A stretch of 64,000 nt of DNA. It comes from FEN-1297 sp046704255. GTDB lineage: Bacteria > Bacteroidota > Ignavibacteria > Ignavibacteriales > Ignavibacteriaceae. Made by a program: the position numbers and the translations under genes. The number at the start of each line of letters is the position of its first letter. Within the stretch, counting starts at the first letter, position 1. Where the stretch lies: the NCBI GenBank assembly GCA_046704255.1, contig JBJKSH010000164.1, positions 1-64,000 of the forward strand, read 5' to 3'. This document shows, in pieces, positions 35,777 to 45,168 of the stretch. A model generated the notes under the pieces. The model saw nothing but the letters and a program-made list of their open reading frames with translations. It was not told where the DNA came from and did not search any database.

Positions 35777-36832
35777 CTATCCCACTTTTTGAAACGGAAT
35801 TGCTGAATGATAATGAAATTCCATTCCGGGAATTAGCTCTACAAGCAGCCCTCTGTTTTTAATAGATTTACTGGAGGCTTCCAGGATCTTTACTACTTCC
35901 AACCCGTCATTTCCGTTGGTTAGCGGCTCTCTTTTTTCAATTATAGAATCTAGAAATTCTTTTGCTGCAAGACTAAGTGCTTCGGTTTGTTCTATCCTCG
36001 GCGAATACATATCCCCGATTCTGTATTGAACCAATGCATTGTGTAAACCTTCCGTAGTGGAAATATCAACACCGCTGTCAAAAATTTTTATTTTTTCGGA
36101 ATTTTCCATATCATCGAACAGAAGCATTTTATCTCTGCCTGCAATAATCATTTTTCTAATTTTTACGGGAGAAGTCCAGTTTACATGAAAATGTGCAAAG
36201 CAGGAACTGTTTTCAAAGTGTAAAGATAACTGCGCAAGATTTTCAATTTCGCCGTAGTTGGAAATACCGACTGCCGTTACTGCAGTTACCTTTTTATTCG
36301 GAATAAGATAATTCATAATCGAAAGATCGTGCGGGGCAAGATCCCATATAACGTTTACATCATGCTGAAACAATCCTAAATTTACTCTAACGGAATCAAA
36401 ATAATTTATATCGCCAAGTTCGCCGTCTTCTATAAGCTCTTTCATCTTTTTAACGGCGCCCGTATATAGAAAGGTATGATCGACAAAAATATTTAAATTT
36501 TTTGAAGATGCAATTTTTATTAATTCTTTTGCCTCAATTGATGTACTAGTAAAGGGTTTTTCAATCCAAACATGTTTACCTGCATTTAAGGCTTCTTTGG
36601 CAAGCTTAAAATGCGTACTTACAGGTGTTGCAATTGCCACGGCGTCAATATCCTTTTCCAAAAGATCTCTATAACCGGTAACAAGCTCCACGGAAGGAAA
36701 TCTTGACTTTATAAATATCAATCTGTCCTCCTTCATATCGCAGGTATATACTTTTTCCACTAGATGCTGCGACAGGAAATTTCTAACTAAATTGGGCCCC
36801 CAATAACCCAAACCAACTATACCTATTTTCAT
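35777..36832 (-). CDS. Gfo/Idh/MocA-family sugar-nucleotide oxidoreductase (WbpB-like)
   Basis: A 351-residue NAD(P)-dependent oxidoreductase. The Rossmann motif GLGYWG opens the protein ('KIGIVGLGYWGPNLVRNFLS'), and the family's catalytic lysine stands in 'HVWIEKPFTSTSIEAKEL'. A late 'WDLAPHDLSIMNYL' supplies the conserved D-x-x-x-H pair. WbpB/WlbA enzymes oxidise the C3 hydroxyl of UDP-GlcNAc-uronate, making the keto-sugar aminated by a DegT enzyme. The gene sits 20 bases upstream of the WbpD-like acetyltransferase. Other Gfo/Idh/MocA sugars are possible; the pathway call rests on the neighbouring trio. Confidence 0.86.
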   Translation of the reverse strand: MKIGIVGLGYWGPNLVRNFLSQHLVEKVYTCDMKEDRLIFIKSRFPSVELVTGYRDLLEKDIDAVAIATPVSTHFKLAKEALNAGKHVWIEKPFTSTSIEAKELIKIASSKNLNIFVDHTFLYTGAVKKMKELIEDGELGDINYFDSVRVNLGLFQHDVNVIWDLAPHDLSIMNYLIPNKKVTAVTAVGISNYGEIENLAQLSLHFENSSCFAHFHVNWTSPVKIRKMIIAGRDKMLLFDDMENSEKIKIFDSGVDISTTEGLHNALVQYRIGDMYSPRIEQTEALSLAAKEFLDSIIEKREPLTNGNDGLEVVKILEASSKSIKNRGLLVELIPGMEFHYHSAIPFQKVG

Positions 36833-36857
36833 TTTTCCTCCGAATTTCTTAAAAGTT

Positions 36858-38297
36858 TTATTCCCCGCCGCGTTCTAATATCATTACGGGGATTGTTTTA
36901 ATTACAAGCTGTAAATCTAGCCATGGAGACATGTTATTTATATAATAAAGATCTAAAATGATAGACTCGTTAAAAGAAACCGAACTTCGGCCCATTACCT
37001 GCCAAACGCCTGTACATCCGGGTATTACATCAAATCTTCTTTTCTGCCAGTTGTCGTAGTTATCGTACTCATAAGGTAAGCAAGGCCTGGGGCCAACTAA
37101 ACTCATTTCGCCTTTTAATACATTAAAAAGCTGCGGAAGTTCATCAAGAGACATTTTACGAAGGATGCCGCCGATAGGTGTAATCCTTTTCCTGTTTATT
37201 ACTTTTTTCCCGTTGCCCTTTTCTCCTTCTCCTTTTATAAATTTTAACATTTCTTCTTTTCGCTCTTCATCCTCCCCTTTTACAACGTACATCGACCTGA
37301 ATTTATAGAAGGTAAAAGGTATTCCGTTTTTGCCTATTCTTTTTTGTTTAATAATAACAGGTCCTTCGGATGTAAACTTTATAAGAAAGGCTATTACCAT
37401 AAAAAAAGGTGAAAGTAAAAATATAACCGCACTTGCAACAGCAACATCAAAAATTCTTTTTACATTGAAAAACAATTTATTGGAATAATTCGGCGACATA
37501 TTTATTACGGGAAGGTCGAAATATTTTTCCGTGTAAACTTTTTGCGGAATTATGTTAAATAGGTTGGAAGTAATTTTTACATTAAGGTTTGTCTCCCTGC
37601 ACAGGTCTATTAAATGAAGCAGCTCTTCATAATCATTGGTTTCTTTTACAATTAATATCTCTTCTACCTTTTCGGTATTTACAATATTTTTTATATCGGA
37701 ATACTTACCGAGAATTTTTTTACCGTTAATAACTTCTTCGCCGATATTTTTGTCATCATCTACAAAACCGGCAATATTTATTCCCAACGGGTTTTCGAAT
37801 GTTATTTTTGCCGCAAGCATCCTACCGGCTTTTCCGTTACCGACAATTAGAATATTCTTCTTAAACTGCTTGCTCTTAAATCTTACATAAATTCTTCTTA
37901 ACAGTTCAACTCTTAACAAATAAAAAATTATAATTGAACTTAATCCAAAGGCTGCTGTTAAAATAAATACTTGTTGAACTTGCAGTCGGGGAATAAATAT
38001 TGAGGAAAGAATTGTGATTACGGCAATATACCATTCTGATTTAAGCAAAGCGGTTAAATGCGCTGAACGTACTATAATTGTATTAATCTTATAAAGATTG
38101 TTTACTGAAAAGACAAAGAGAGAAATAAAAATTATAATAGCTGAAGCAAACCAAAAAGTAGTACTTAAAGTTCCGCTTTTAACGGATGTTACATCCGGAA
38201 TGGTCTTAGTAATTACCAGTGCAGTAATAATTGCAAAGATTATTACTGCAATATCCGATGCCGCAAAGAAGTACTTATATTTTGGGTGCTTTGTCAT
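36858..38297 (-). CDS. Polyprenyl-phosphate glycosylphosphotransferase (WcaJ/WbaP type)
   Basis: A 479-residue initiating transferase that moves a sugar-1-phosphate from UDP-sugar to undecaprenyl phosphate. Five predicted helices (four N-terminal within about 1-130, one before the catalytic domain at about 285-305) flank a CoA-binding-like Rossmann domain ('NILIVGNGKAGRMLAAKIT'). The catalytic domain has 'KRIFDVAVASAVIFLLSPFF', 'GPVIIKQKRIGKNGIPFTFY', 'KFRSMYV' and the signature 'DELPQLFNVLKGEMSLVGPR' ending with P-C-L-P-Y-E-Y-D. It begins the lipid-linked repeat unit of this locus. The first sugar is often Glc, Gal or a QuiNAc-type sugar and cannot be fixed here. Confidence 0.92.
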   Translation of the reverse strand: MTKHPKYKYFFAASDIAVIIFAIITALVITKTIPDVTSVKSGTLSTTFWFASAIIIFISLFVFSVNNLYKINTIIVRSAHLTALLKSEWYIAVITILSSIFIPRLQVQQVFILTAAFGLSSIIIFYLLRVELLRRIYVRFKSKQFKKNILIVGNGKAGRMLAAKITFENPLGINIAGFVDDDKNIGEEVINGKKILGKYSDIKNIVNTEKVEEILIVKETNDYEELLHLIDLCRETNLNVKITSNLFNIIPQKVYTEKYFDLPVINMSPNYSNKLFFNVKRIFDVAVASAVIFLLSPFFMVIAFLIKFTSEGPVIIKQKRIGKNGIPFTFYKFRSMYVVKGEDEERKEEMLKFIKGEGEKGNGKKVINRKRITPIGGILRKMSLDELPQLFNVLKGEMSLVGPRPCLPYEYDNYDNWQKRRFDVIPGCTGVWQVMGRSSVSFNESIILDLYYINNMSPWLDLQLVIKTIPVMILERGGE

Positions 38298-38344
38298 TTG
38301 TTCACATTAATAGTTTTATATAACCGGAAAATTCAAACAACATT

Positions 38345-39523
38345 TTATTTAACACGGCCTTCCAAAACACTTGGGTAAGAAACTGTACTTTTGTTCTCAA
38401 AAAACTTTTTAATATGATCTGCCGTATATTTTATTTGTCCTTCAGATAGTTCAGGGAACATCGGCAGTGAAATTCCGCAATTTGCAAGCTGTTCGGTTAC
38501 AGGTAAATCACCTTTTTTGTAACCTAAATAGTTAAAACATTTTTGCAAATGCAGCGGAATAGGATAATGCAGCCCGGTTGCAATTCCGTTTTCATTTAAA
38601 TACTTCTGCAGTTCATCTCTGCTTTCCGACTTACAGTTTACGACTTGTTCCTTAACTTGAATTACGAATAGATGATATACATGCTTAGCATAGGACATTT
38701 CTACAGGTACTTTAACTTCTTCAACACCTGATAAATAATAGTTATATATTTCAGCATTTTTTCTGCGTGCTTCCGTCCATTGCTCCAGGTATTTAAGCTT
38801 AACACCAAGCACTGCACCTTGAAGGCCCTCCATTCTATAATTATGCCCAAAGGTTTCATGTTCATATTTACGAACCGCACCGTGGTCTCTAACCATTTTA
38901 GCTTTTAGTGCAAGTTCGTCGTTATTTGTAAGTACTGCGCCGCCTTCTCCGTAAGCACCCAAATTCTTGCCGGGATAAAAACTAAACGAAGCAGCTTCGC
39001 CTAAACCGCCTACTCTTTTGTTTTTGTATTCTGCAATATGTGCCTGCGCAGAATCTTCAACCAGCAGAATATTATGTTTCGCCGCTATTTCTCTCAAAGG
39101 ATCCATATCGGCGGGCTGGCCGTAAAGATGAACAGCAACAATTGCTTTTGTCTTCGGAGTAATTGCTTTCTCCACCAATTCCGGATTGATATTATAGCTG
39201 TCTTTATGGCAGTCAACTAATACCGGTTTGGCACCGCATAATGTAGCACCCCATGCAGTGGCTATAAAAGTGTTTGCAGGAATAATTACTTCGTCTCCGG
39301 GTTTTATACCTGCAGCCCAAAGAACTATGTGATTTCCGGCAGTGCCGGAATTAACTGCTATACAATGTTTTACTCCGTGTGCTTTTGCAAATTCTTCTTC
39401 AAAATTAAAAACTGCTTTGCCCAGCACAAAAGAAGAATTTTCAAGTATATTTTGTATGGCGGGATCTATTTCGTGCTTAATAGATTTATATTGAACTTTT
39501 AGATCTAAAAATGGAACCTGCAT
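38345..39523 (-). CDS. DegT/DnrJ/EryC1 sugar aminotransferase (WbpE-like)
   Basis: A 392-residue PLP aminotransferase acting on keto-sugar nucleotides. It shows 'PFLDLKVQYKSIKHEIDPAI', 'AVNSGTAGNHIVLWAAGIKP', 'EVIIPANTFIATAWGATLCG', 'LVEDSAQAHIAEYKNKRVGG' (Asp contacting PLP) and the Schiff-base lysine in 'ASFSFYPGKNLGAYGEGGAV'. With the WbpB- and WbpD-like neighbours it would install the C3 amine of a 2,3-diamino sugar. It is the first gene of the minus-strand polysaccharide locus, so the main promoter should lie in the 400-base AT-rich region upstream. Confidence 0.92.
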   Translation of the reverse strand: MQVPFLDLKVQYKSIKHEIDPAIQNILENSSFVLGKAVFNFEEEFAKAHGVKHCIAVNSGTAGNHIVLWAAGIKPGDEVIIPANTFIATAWGATLCGAKPVLVDCHKDSYNINPELVEKAITPKTKAIVAVHLYGQPADMDPLREIAAKHNILLVEDSAQAHIAEYKNKRVGGLGEAASFSFYPGKNLGAYGEGGAVLTNNDELALKAKMVRDHGAVRKYEHETFGHNYRMEGLQGAVLGVKLKYLEQWTEARRKNAEIYNYYLSGVEEVKVPVEMSYAKHVYHLFVIQVKEQVVNCKSESRDELQKYLNENGIATGLHYPIPLHLQKCFNYLGYKKGDLPVTEQLANCGISLPMFPELSEGQIKYTADHIKKFFENKSTVSYPSVLEGRVK

Positions 39524-39923
39524 TTATTATCTTCTCTTTAATTTTTTTTTAATGATGTTTTTGAAACTTTCGCACAGCTTCGCCTGGTGAGTCACAATTT
39601 CAACTCTCTACTAAACAAATTTTCAAAAAACACGGCAAATTAAACCGACATTCTTAACCCGGTTTTATTAATTCACTTACCGGTTTAACTGGTTTAAGTA
39701 CCGATTGTTAAATAAATAAAGGAACAATTTATTTTAATCTATAGCCGCATTTTTTAATTCTCCTTAATAAATTCAATTTTTATACCAAGTAAATTGAACT
39801 GAAAAACGGCTATTTTAGCGCAAAAAATGTATTAATAAAATTCTTTTTATCATTTTGAGATTGCTTTTACTATTTTTGTTGAAAGGTTTTACAGCTAATG
39901 CAACAGAAACTTTTGGAAAATTT
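39524..39923. other. Divergent intergenic region between polysaccharide locus and beta-helix gene
   Basis: About 400 bases of AT-rich sequence with no credible ORF. It should hold the start of the 31-kb minus-strand transcript and the promoter of the plus-strand beta-helix gene. A GGTATAAAA box on the minus strand near 39777-39784 is the best -10-like element, but no good -35 accompanies it. A run of related words (ACCGGTTTAACTGGTTTAAG, 39679-39698) contains two GGTTTAA copies nine bases apart and could be a regulator site. No operator can be named. Confidence 0.4.
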
Positions 39924-41066
39924 ATGAGGAAGATTTTTATTTCTAAATATTATTTACTTTTAATTATTTTATTTACCGCACGGTTAATTCCTGCGCATAC
40001 TTATTATGTGGATTCTAAAAACGGGAACAACCAAAATAACGGATTAACACCCCAGGCAGCATGGAGAAGTATAAACAAGGTAAATGATTTTATTTACATG
40101 AAGGACGATACGGTAAGCTTTAAATCCGGCTTAAGATATTCAGGTTATACATTATTAATTCATTCCGATTTTATAACCTTTAATTCCTATGGCCCGGGCA
40201 ATAAACCTGTTCTGGACGGACAGGGTAAAAGAAATTGTGTAAGCCTGCAGAACATTAAGAATATTCAATTCCATAATCTTAAATTTGTAAACGGATATCC
40301 AAGAGATATGGAATTTAACGGATGCAAGAATATTGTAATCGACCTGTGTAATGTAGATAGCTGCGCCGGCAAAAATATTTTTAATCAAAATATTTATTCA
40401 GGTCAGGGCAATAATTTAATAATTAAGTATTCAACCATGAGTTTTGCAGGCAATAAAACCGGCGGCGGACATGGGTTATATATAGACGGAACAGATAATT
40501 CTTTAATTGAATTCGATACGCTTATCTCAAATAAAAATGATAATTTAAGAATAGCATACGGATACACTTATCCTTATTACACAAATAACCTGGTAGTTCG
40601 TAATTGTGTTATAAAGTATGCCGGAGATGAAAATATATCAGACGACGGAAGCAGGGATTCCAAATTCAATAATAATATTTTGGAAAATGATACAACCGGT
40701 TGGTCCGTAAATATTTCTCTTTTTGAACAAAACGGATATAGCCCCGGTAACAACGATTACTATAACAATACTTTTATTATCCACGATTATGGTAAGGACA
40801 ACGCAGGAATTTTTATTCACTTGTTTGCAAGCATTTCTAAAATCAAAATTTTGAATAATACTTTTTACCTTCAAAATAAAGGCAAAGGGTGGGCAGTGTA
40901 TGCTCAGTATTCCTACTTAAAGAAATGGGTTATTAACCGTAACTCGTACTATTCAAAAGAGAAAGGGCAAAACCATATCTGGTATTGGCAGGGTTCGGCT
41001 TTATCTTCCTTTTTTAGATGGCAGAAACTTGGTTTTGATAAAGAAGGTAATTTTATAATTCGTTAA
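39924..41066 (+). CDS. Secreted right-handed parallel beta-helix protein
   Basis: A 380-residue exported protein. The signal peptide (MRKIFISKYYLLLIILFTAR followed by LIPAHT) precedes 'YYVDSKNGNNQNNGLTPQAA' and 'WRSINKVN', a common N-terminal cap of secreted parallel beta-helix proteins. Repeats of the helix type follow: 'NIVIDLCNVDSC', 'NLIIKYSTMSFAG', 'NSLIEFDTLISN', 'NLVVRNCVIKYAG', 'KIKILNNTFYL'. Related folds are polysaccharide lyases, epimerases and surface proteins. I choose the internal ATG because the longer TTG-initiated frame adds 23 residues before the signal peptide. It is divergent from the polysaccharide locus, so it could act on that polymer. No catalytic residues can be assigned. 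Confidence 0.75.
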   Translation: MRKIFISKYYLLLIILFTARLIPAHTYYVDSKNGNNQNNGLTPQAAWRSINKVNDFIYMKDDTVSFKSGLRYSGYTLLIHSDFITFNSYGPGNKPVLDGQGKRNCVSLQNIKNIQFHNLKFVNGYPRDMEFNGCKNIVIDLCNVDSCAGKNIFNQNIYSGQGNNLIIKYSTMSFAGNKTGGGHGLYIDGTDNSLIEFDTLISNKNDNLRIAYGYTYPYYTNNLVVRNCVIKYAGDENISDDGSRDSKFNNNILENDTTGWSVNISLFEQNGYSPGNNDYYNNTFIIHDYGKDNAGIFIHLFASISKIKILNNTFYLQNKGKGWAVYAQYSYLKKWVINRNSYYSKEKGQNHIWYWQGSALSSFFRWQKLGFDKEGNFIIR

Positions 41067-41148
41067 TTTTAAAAATCTAAGGGAATTTTAATTCATTTTA
41101 AATTATTTTTAGTATAAATGTTTAATACACTCTTAAAAGGAATTCCTT

Positions 41149-42726
41149 ATGAACAAACCCCGGCTAAGCTTTATGCAAATCTGGAATATGAGTTTCGGAT
41201 TCCTCGGTATTCAATTCGGATTTGCACTTCAAAATGCAAACGTAAGCAGAATATTTGAAACACTTGGTGCAAAGATAGATGCCATTCCTATTTTATGGAT
41301 AGCTGCTCCGATTACAGGTTTAATCGTTCAGCCTATTATAGGGCATATGAGCGATAAGACATGGAACAGGCTGGGCAGGCGCAGGCCGTATTTTTTAACC
41401 GGCGCAATTTTAGCTTCGCTGGGAATTATTGCAATGCCCAATTCGCCTGTTCTCTGGTTCGCTGCTTCAATGCTTTGGATTATGGATGCTTCCATTAATA
41501 TTTCTATGGAGCCGTTCAGAGCCTTTGTAGGCGATATGCTTCCTTCCGAACAAAGGACGCTTGGTTTTTCTATGCAAAGTTTTTTTATAGGAATAGGCGC
41601 CGTAGTTGCATCCGCACTTCCGTATATGATGACAAACTGGTTCGGTGTAAGTAACACTGCACCGGAGGGAATGATACCGGAGTCTGTTAAACTTTCTTTC
41701 TATGTCGGTGGTACGGTTTTCTTTCTTGCTGTTTTGTGGACTGTAATAAGCTCAAAAGAATACCCGCCCGAGGAATTGAAGAGATATAGCGATGACAAGG
41801 AAAGCAAAAGTTCATTTAGACCGGAAGGTGAAGAACTTATTCATCATAGCAAATTTTTTAAGAACGGATTGATATGGACTTTTACCGGATTATTGTTATT
41901 CATTTTATTTGATTTATTTATTTACATGGATTACGGCCTTGGAGTGTTTTTCGGCGGCATAGCCGTATTCGGACTGTTGCAAATTGTTGTAGGAATAATG
42001 ACCAGGCAAAAAAATACAAGCGGCGGATTTGTAGTTGTTATGAATGATTTATTCAAAATGCCTAAAACAATGGTACAGCTTTCTTATGTTCAATTCTTTT
42101 CCTGGTTTGCTTTATTTGCAATGTGGATTTACACAACTCCTGCCGTTACCCATCATATTTACGGCACTACAAATCCTCAATCGGAATTATATAATAAAGG
42201 TGCCGACTGGGTTGGTGTTTTAATGGCCGTATATAACGGCTTTGCTGCGGTAACGGCATTCTTGCTTATCTGGCTGGCAAAGAAAACAAGCCGCAAGATG
42301 GTTCACTCGATAAGTTTAGTTTGCGGCGGACTCGGCTTAGCTTCATTTTATATAATTAAAGATCCGAACTTACTTCTTATTTCAGAATTGGGAATTGGTC
42401 TTGCATGGGCATCTATACTTGCAATGCCGTATGCAATATTAACGGGCTCGCTGCCGGCAAATAAAATGGGAGTTTACATGGGCATCTTTAATTTCTTCAT
42501 AGTTATTCCTCAAATAACTGCAGCGGCAATACTGGGGTTTTTTGTAAAACATTTGTTTGGTGATGAAGCAATTTATGCCCTGCTTCTCGGAGGTTTTTCA
42601 TTTATACTTGCAGCCGTTCTGGTAATGAAAGTTGATGATGTTGATGAAGAAGCCCAGCCACTTACCCATTCTCAAAGAGAAAGAGTTGATTTGAGCGGAG
42701 TAGATAGCGAAAAGGTGTCTCCCTAG
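41149..42726 (+). CDS. SLC45-like MFS sugar transporter
   Basis: A 525-residue major facilitator superfamily protein with 12 predicted helices. The N-terminus 'LSFMQIWNMSFGFLGIQFGF' and the loop 'GHMSDKTWNRLGRRRPYFLT' (the G-x-x-x-D-R-x-G-R-R motif between helices 2 and 3) place it in the GPH/SLC45 group of sugar:proton symporters, often transporting maltose, sucrose or related glucosides. A Lys/Glu-rich central loop ends before the second half. A strong AAAAGGAATTCCTT region precedes ATG 41149. A second SLC45-like gene and a secreted GH13 lie nearby on the other strand, suggesting alpha-glucan oligosaccharide uptake. Confidence 0.88.
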   Translation: MNKPRLSFMQIWNMSFGFLGIQFGFALQNANVSRIFETLGAKIDAIPILWIAAPITGLIVQPIIGHMSDKTWNRLGRRRPYFLTGAILASLGIIAMPNSPVLWFAASMLWIMDASINISMEPFRAFVGDMLPSEQRTLGFSMQSFFIGIGAVVASALPYMMTNWFGVSNTAPEGMIPESVKLSFYVGGTVFFLAVLWTVISSKEYPPEELKRYSDDKESKSSFRPEGEELIHHSKFFKNGLIWTFTGLLLFILFDLFIYMDYGLGVFFGGIAVFGLLQIVVGIMTRQKNTSGGFVVVMNDLFKMPKTMVQLSYVQFFSWFALFAMWIYTTPAVTHHIYGTTNPQSELYNKGADWVGVLMAVYNGFAAVTAFLLIWLAKKTSRKMVHSISLVCGGLGLASFYIIKDPNLLLISELGIGLAWASILAMPYAILTGSLPANKMGVYMGIFNFFIVIPQITAAAILGFFVKHLFGDEAIYALLLGGFSFILAAVLVMKVDDVDEEAQPLTHSQRERVDLSGVDSEKVSP

Positions 42727-42835
42727 TAAAATGGTAAAATGTTATTAAAGATTTTATAATGCCTAAGTTGGAAGGATACTTTTAAAGAATTAATTTATGT
42801 ACAATTTAACTAATTAGGAATCTCACCTCTAGGCT

Positions 42836-42942
42836 GGGGCCGACTAAAAAGTAATATCTTTTTGAAAAATAGAATATTGATGACGCAGAATTTAACGGAG
42901 TTCCTGAGATTTTTAAAAGGAAATTAATTTTTAGTCAGCCCC
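42836..42942. mobile_element. MITE-like element with 15-bp terminal inverted repeats
   Basis: GGGGCCGACTAAAAA (42836-42850) and TTTTTAGTCAGCCCC (42928-42942) are inverted copies with a single mismatch, bounding about 107 bases of non-coding sequence. A terminal GGGGCTGACTAAAAA is of the kind seen at IS ends. No target-site duplication is obvious, and the interior has no transposase fragment, so it would be a non-autonomous remnant. A long-stem regulatory hairpin between two genes is the alternative. Confidence 0.5.
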
Positions 42943-42997
42943 GATGTTTTTTATATAATTAATTTTGAATATATACAACTTCATAAAGAAAGTAATT

Positions 42998-43474
42998 ATG
43001 CCAGATATTGAAATTAAAAATGTTCAATCTACCGGTGAAATAAAAATAGTTAAAGAATTATTTGAAGAATATGCAAAGTCGTTAAACTTTAGTTTGTGTT
43101 TTCAAAATTTTGATAAAGAACTGAAAAATCTGCCCGGTGATTACTCTCCGCCGAAAGGTTCACTTTTACTATCTGAGTATAACGGCATACCGGCTGGCTG
43201 CGTAGGATTAAGAAAATTTGAAAATGATATTTGCGAAATGAAAAGATTATATGTAAAGAATAATTTTCGAGGTTTGAAAATCGGGAGAATGCTTGTATAT
43301 AAAATTATTGATGAAGCGAAGAGAATTGGTTATAAGAAAATGCGACTGGATACCATTCAAACTATGCAGGCGGCTCAAAATCTTTACAAGTCTTTAGGTT
43401 TTTACGAGATAAGTTCGTATGGTAATCATCCTATTGAAGGAACAATTTATATGGAACTGAATTTGGATACATAA
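42998..43474 (+). CDS. GNAT-family N-acetyltransferase
   Basis: A 158-residue GNAT protein. The acetyl-CoA-binding motif A is visible as 'CEMKRLYVKNNFRGLKIGRM' followed by L-V-Y-K-I-I-D-E-A (R-x-x-x-x-G-R type), with 'KKMRLDTIQTMQAAQNLYKS' and 'LGFYEISSYGNHPIEGTIYM' for motif B. The central 'GCVGLRKFENDICEMKRLYV' strand is typical of the acetyltransferase_1 group. The upstream in-frame TTG adds 11 residues, but ATG 42998 is preferred because AAAGAAAG precedes it. It stands alone behind the MITE-like element; the substrate is unknown. Confidence 0.85.
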   Translation: MPDIEIKNVQSTGEIKIVKELFEEYAKSLNFSLCFQNFDKELKNLPGDYSPPKGSLLLSEYNGIPAGCVGLRKFENDICEMKRLYVKNNFRGLKIGRMLVYKIIDEAKRIGYKKMRLDTIQTMQAAQNLYKSLGFYEISSYGNHPIEGTIYMELNLDT

Positions 43475-43534
43475 ATTTTCTATATTGATTTTAGAAATAA
43501 TACGAGGATGTGAATCCGGCTAAAGACAAAGCCA

Positions 43535-45067
43535 TTAATTTATGTCGTACATTTCTTTCTTACCTAGTTCTTCAGGCTTACTTTTCCCTAAAGGCTGCAC
43601 CATAATTGCGTCTTCCGGATCTTCCTTAACAAAGAACCATAACACTGCAGATACCGTTAAAGTGAATGTACTTATAATAAAGATTAAACTTTTATTTGGT
43701 GCTTCATCTACTGCCTGACCAACACCGAAACTAGCAACTAATTGAGGCAAAACAACTGCAAGATTAAAAAGTCCCATATATAATCCCATCTTTGCCTTAT
43801 CAACTTTTTGAGACATGATAGCAAAAGGCAGGCTTATAGTTGAGGCCCAGCCTATTCCTAATACTGCCATTAAAATATAAATTACAAATGGCTGATATCC
43901 GAAAAACAACATTCCCGCATAACCGAAAGCCATAGAAGCAATACAGAATGCATGAGTTTTAATGCGTCCTATTTTCCTGGTTACCGGCTCCAAAACAAAC
44001 GCCGGAAGAATTGCACCAACAGCATTTAAAATTAAAAAGCTTATGGATACAATCCGCCCCATATCAATTTGAACCGAAGAAGAAATAACTGCATTTGGTG
44101 AAAAGTTATAGACTTTATACTGCACGTACGCAAACATGTATATAAACATTGTTTGAATACCAATCCATGTAAACGAATGAGCAGCAAGAACTTTTTTAAA
44201 CCCGATAATTCCTGCTTCGGTTTTTGATTTGCCTTCCGCATTCTTAAACAGAACTTTTAGTATAAAATAAATTGTTATTATAAAACATAAAATTTCAACA
44301 TAATAGTTATGCAGTTTAATTTGAAGCAGCCGCATTGTTATTGCATAAACCGCATAAATTAAAAATCCCCATAACGGTTGAATATCTTTTAATATTGAAC
44401 CAAAAGAAGTTTTTGAGTCTTTTGAATGCTCCACGGAATCATTCTTAGTTTCAATTTCTCTAGGCTCCTCAATAAAGAATGTCGGAATTATTGAAAGGAT
44501 CAGCACCAAACCCACACCAAAATAAATAAGAACATAATTATTCCATACAGCACCAATAACATAAGCCAGTACACCAAATGTACCGGAAATTGTCTGCATC
44601 CAGGAATATCCCTTTGTCCTTTCGATTCCTTCCGGTGTAACATCGGCAATAATAGATCTTGTTGGATTAAAGCTTACGTTTATTGCAAGGTCTAGGGTTA
44701 AGGCTACCACAATTGCAACACCAAGAATCCCGTTAAAGCCAAGGGATTTGGAAATGATATCAATATTCGGTAAAGCCAAAAGCATAAGTGCAGCTAAAAA
44801 CCCGCCGATAAAAATAAAAGGCCTTCTTCTTCCTTTCCAAAGCCAAACATTATCGCTAATTATTCCTACGATCACCTGGCCTAAAATTCCGGCAATTGGC
44901 CCGGCTGCCCAAACTAATCCCACATCATCAATCTTTAAACCGTATTTGGTGCTTAATATCCAGCTTAATGCGGAAATCTGGATAGACAAAGCAAATCCCA
45001 TTGCAGTTGAAGGCAGGCTTAGCAAAGTATAAAACGAGTTGGTAAGTTTTTTTTGAATATTAAGCAT
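43535..45067 (-). CDS. SLC45-like MFS sugar transporter (second copy)
   Basis: A 510-residue MFS protein with 12 helices, distantly similar to the plus-strand transporter at 41149. 'AMGFALSIQISALSWILSTK', 'GIISDNVWLWKGRRRPFIFI' (the RRRP loop shared by both copies) and 'ALTLDLAINVSFNPTRSIIA' align with equivalent segments there, and 'ISLPFAIMSQKVDKAKMGLY' followed by MGLFNLAVVLPQL resembles its second half. Probably a sugar:cation symporter for glucosides. It lies about 100 bases downstream of the secreted GH13 gene on the same strand, so the pair may form an operon for degradation and uptake of alpha-glucan products. Confidence 0.87.
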   Translation of the reverse strand: MLNIQKKLTNSFYTLLSLPSTAMGFALSIQISALSWILSTKYGLKIDDVGLVWAAGPIAGILGQVIVGIISDNVWLWKGRRRPFIFIGGFLAALMLLALPNIDIISKSLGFNGILGVAIVVALTLDLAINVSFNPTRSIIADVTPEGIERTKGYSWMQTISGTFGVLAYVIGAVWNNYVLIYFGVGLVLILSIIPTFFIEEPREIETKNDSVEHSKDSKTSFGSILKDIQPLWGFLIYAVYAITMRLLQIKLHNYYVEILCFIITIYFILKVLFKNAEGKSKTEAGIIGFKKVLAAHSFTWIGIQTMFIYMFAYVQYKVYNFSPNAVISSSVQIDMGRIVSISFLILNAVGAILPAFVLEPVTRKIGRIKTHAFCIASMAFGYAGMLFFGYQPFVIYILMAVLGIGWASTISLPFAIMSQKVDKAKMGLYMGLFNLAVVLPQLVASFGVGQAVDEAPNKSLIFIISTFTLTVSAVLWFFVKEDPEDAIMVQPLGKSKPEELGKKEMYDIN

Positions 45068-45168
45068 AAGTCTCCTGTTTAATGTTTGACGGATAATGGA
45101 AGATGGAACATGTACAATTACATTTGATATCTTTTCCCAAATTCATTCTAAATATTACTACAATTAAA

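Noticed and set aside
8196..39523. An exosortase/PEP-CTERM-type EPS system
   Set aside because: The AsnB, ligase and ACP resemble such loci, but no exosortase-like membrane protein with its Cys-Arg-His motifs and no PEP-CTERM protein was found; the 455-residue membrane protein fits a ligase/polymerase.
39855..39923. A longer N-terminus of the beta-helix protein from TTG 39855
   Set aside because: It would place a second hydrophobic stretch before an intact signal peptide and has no ribosome-binding site.
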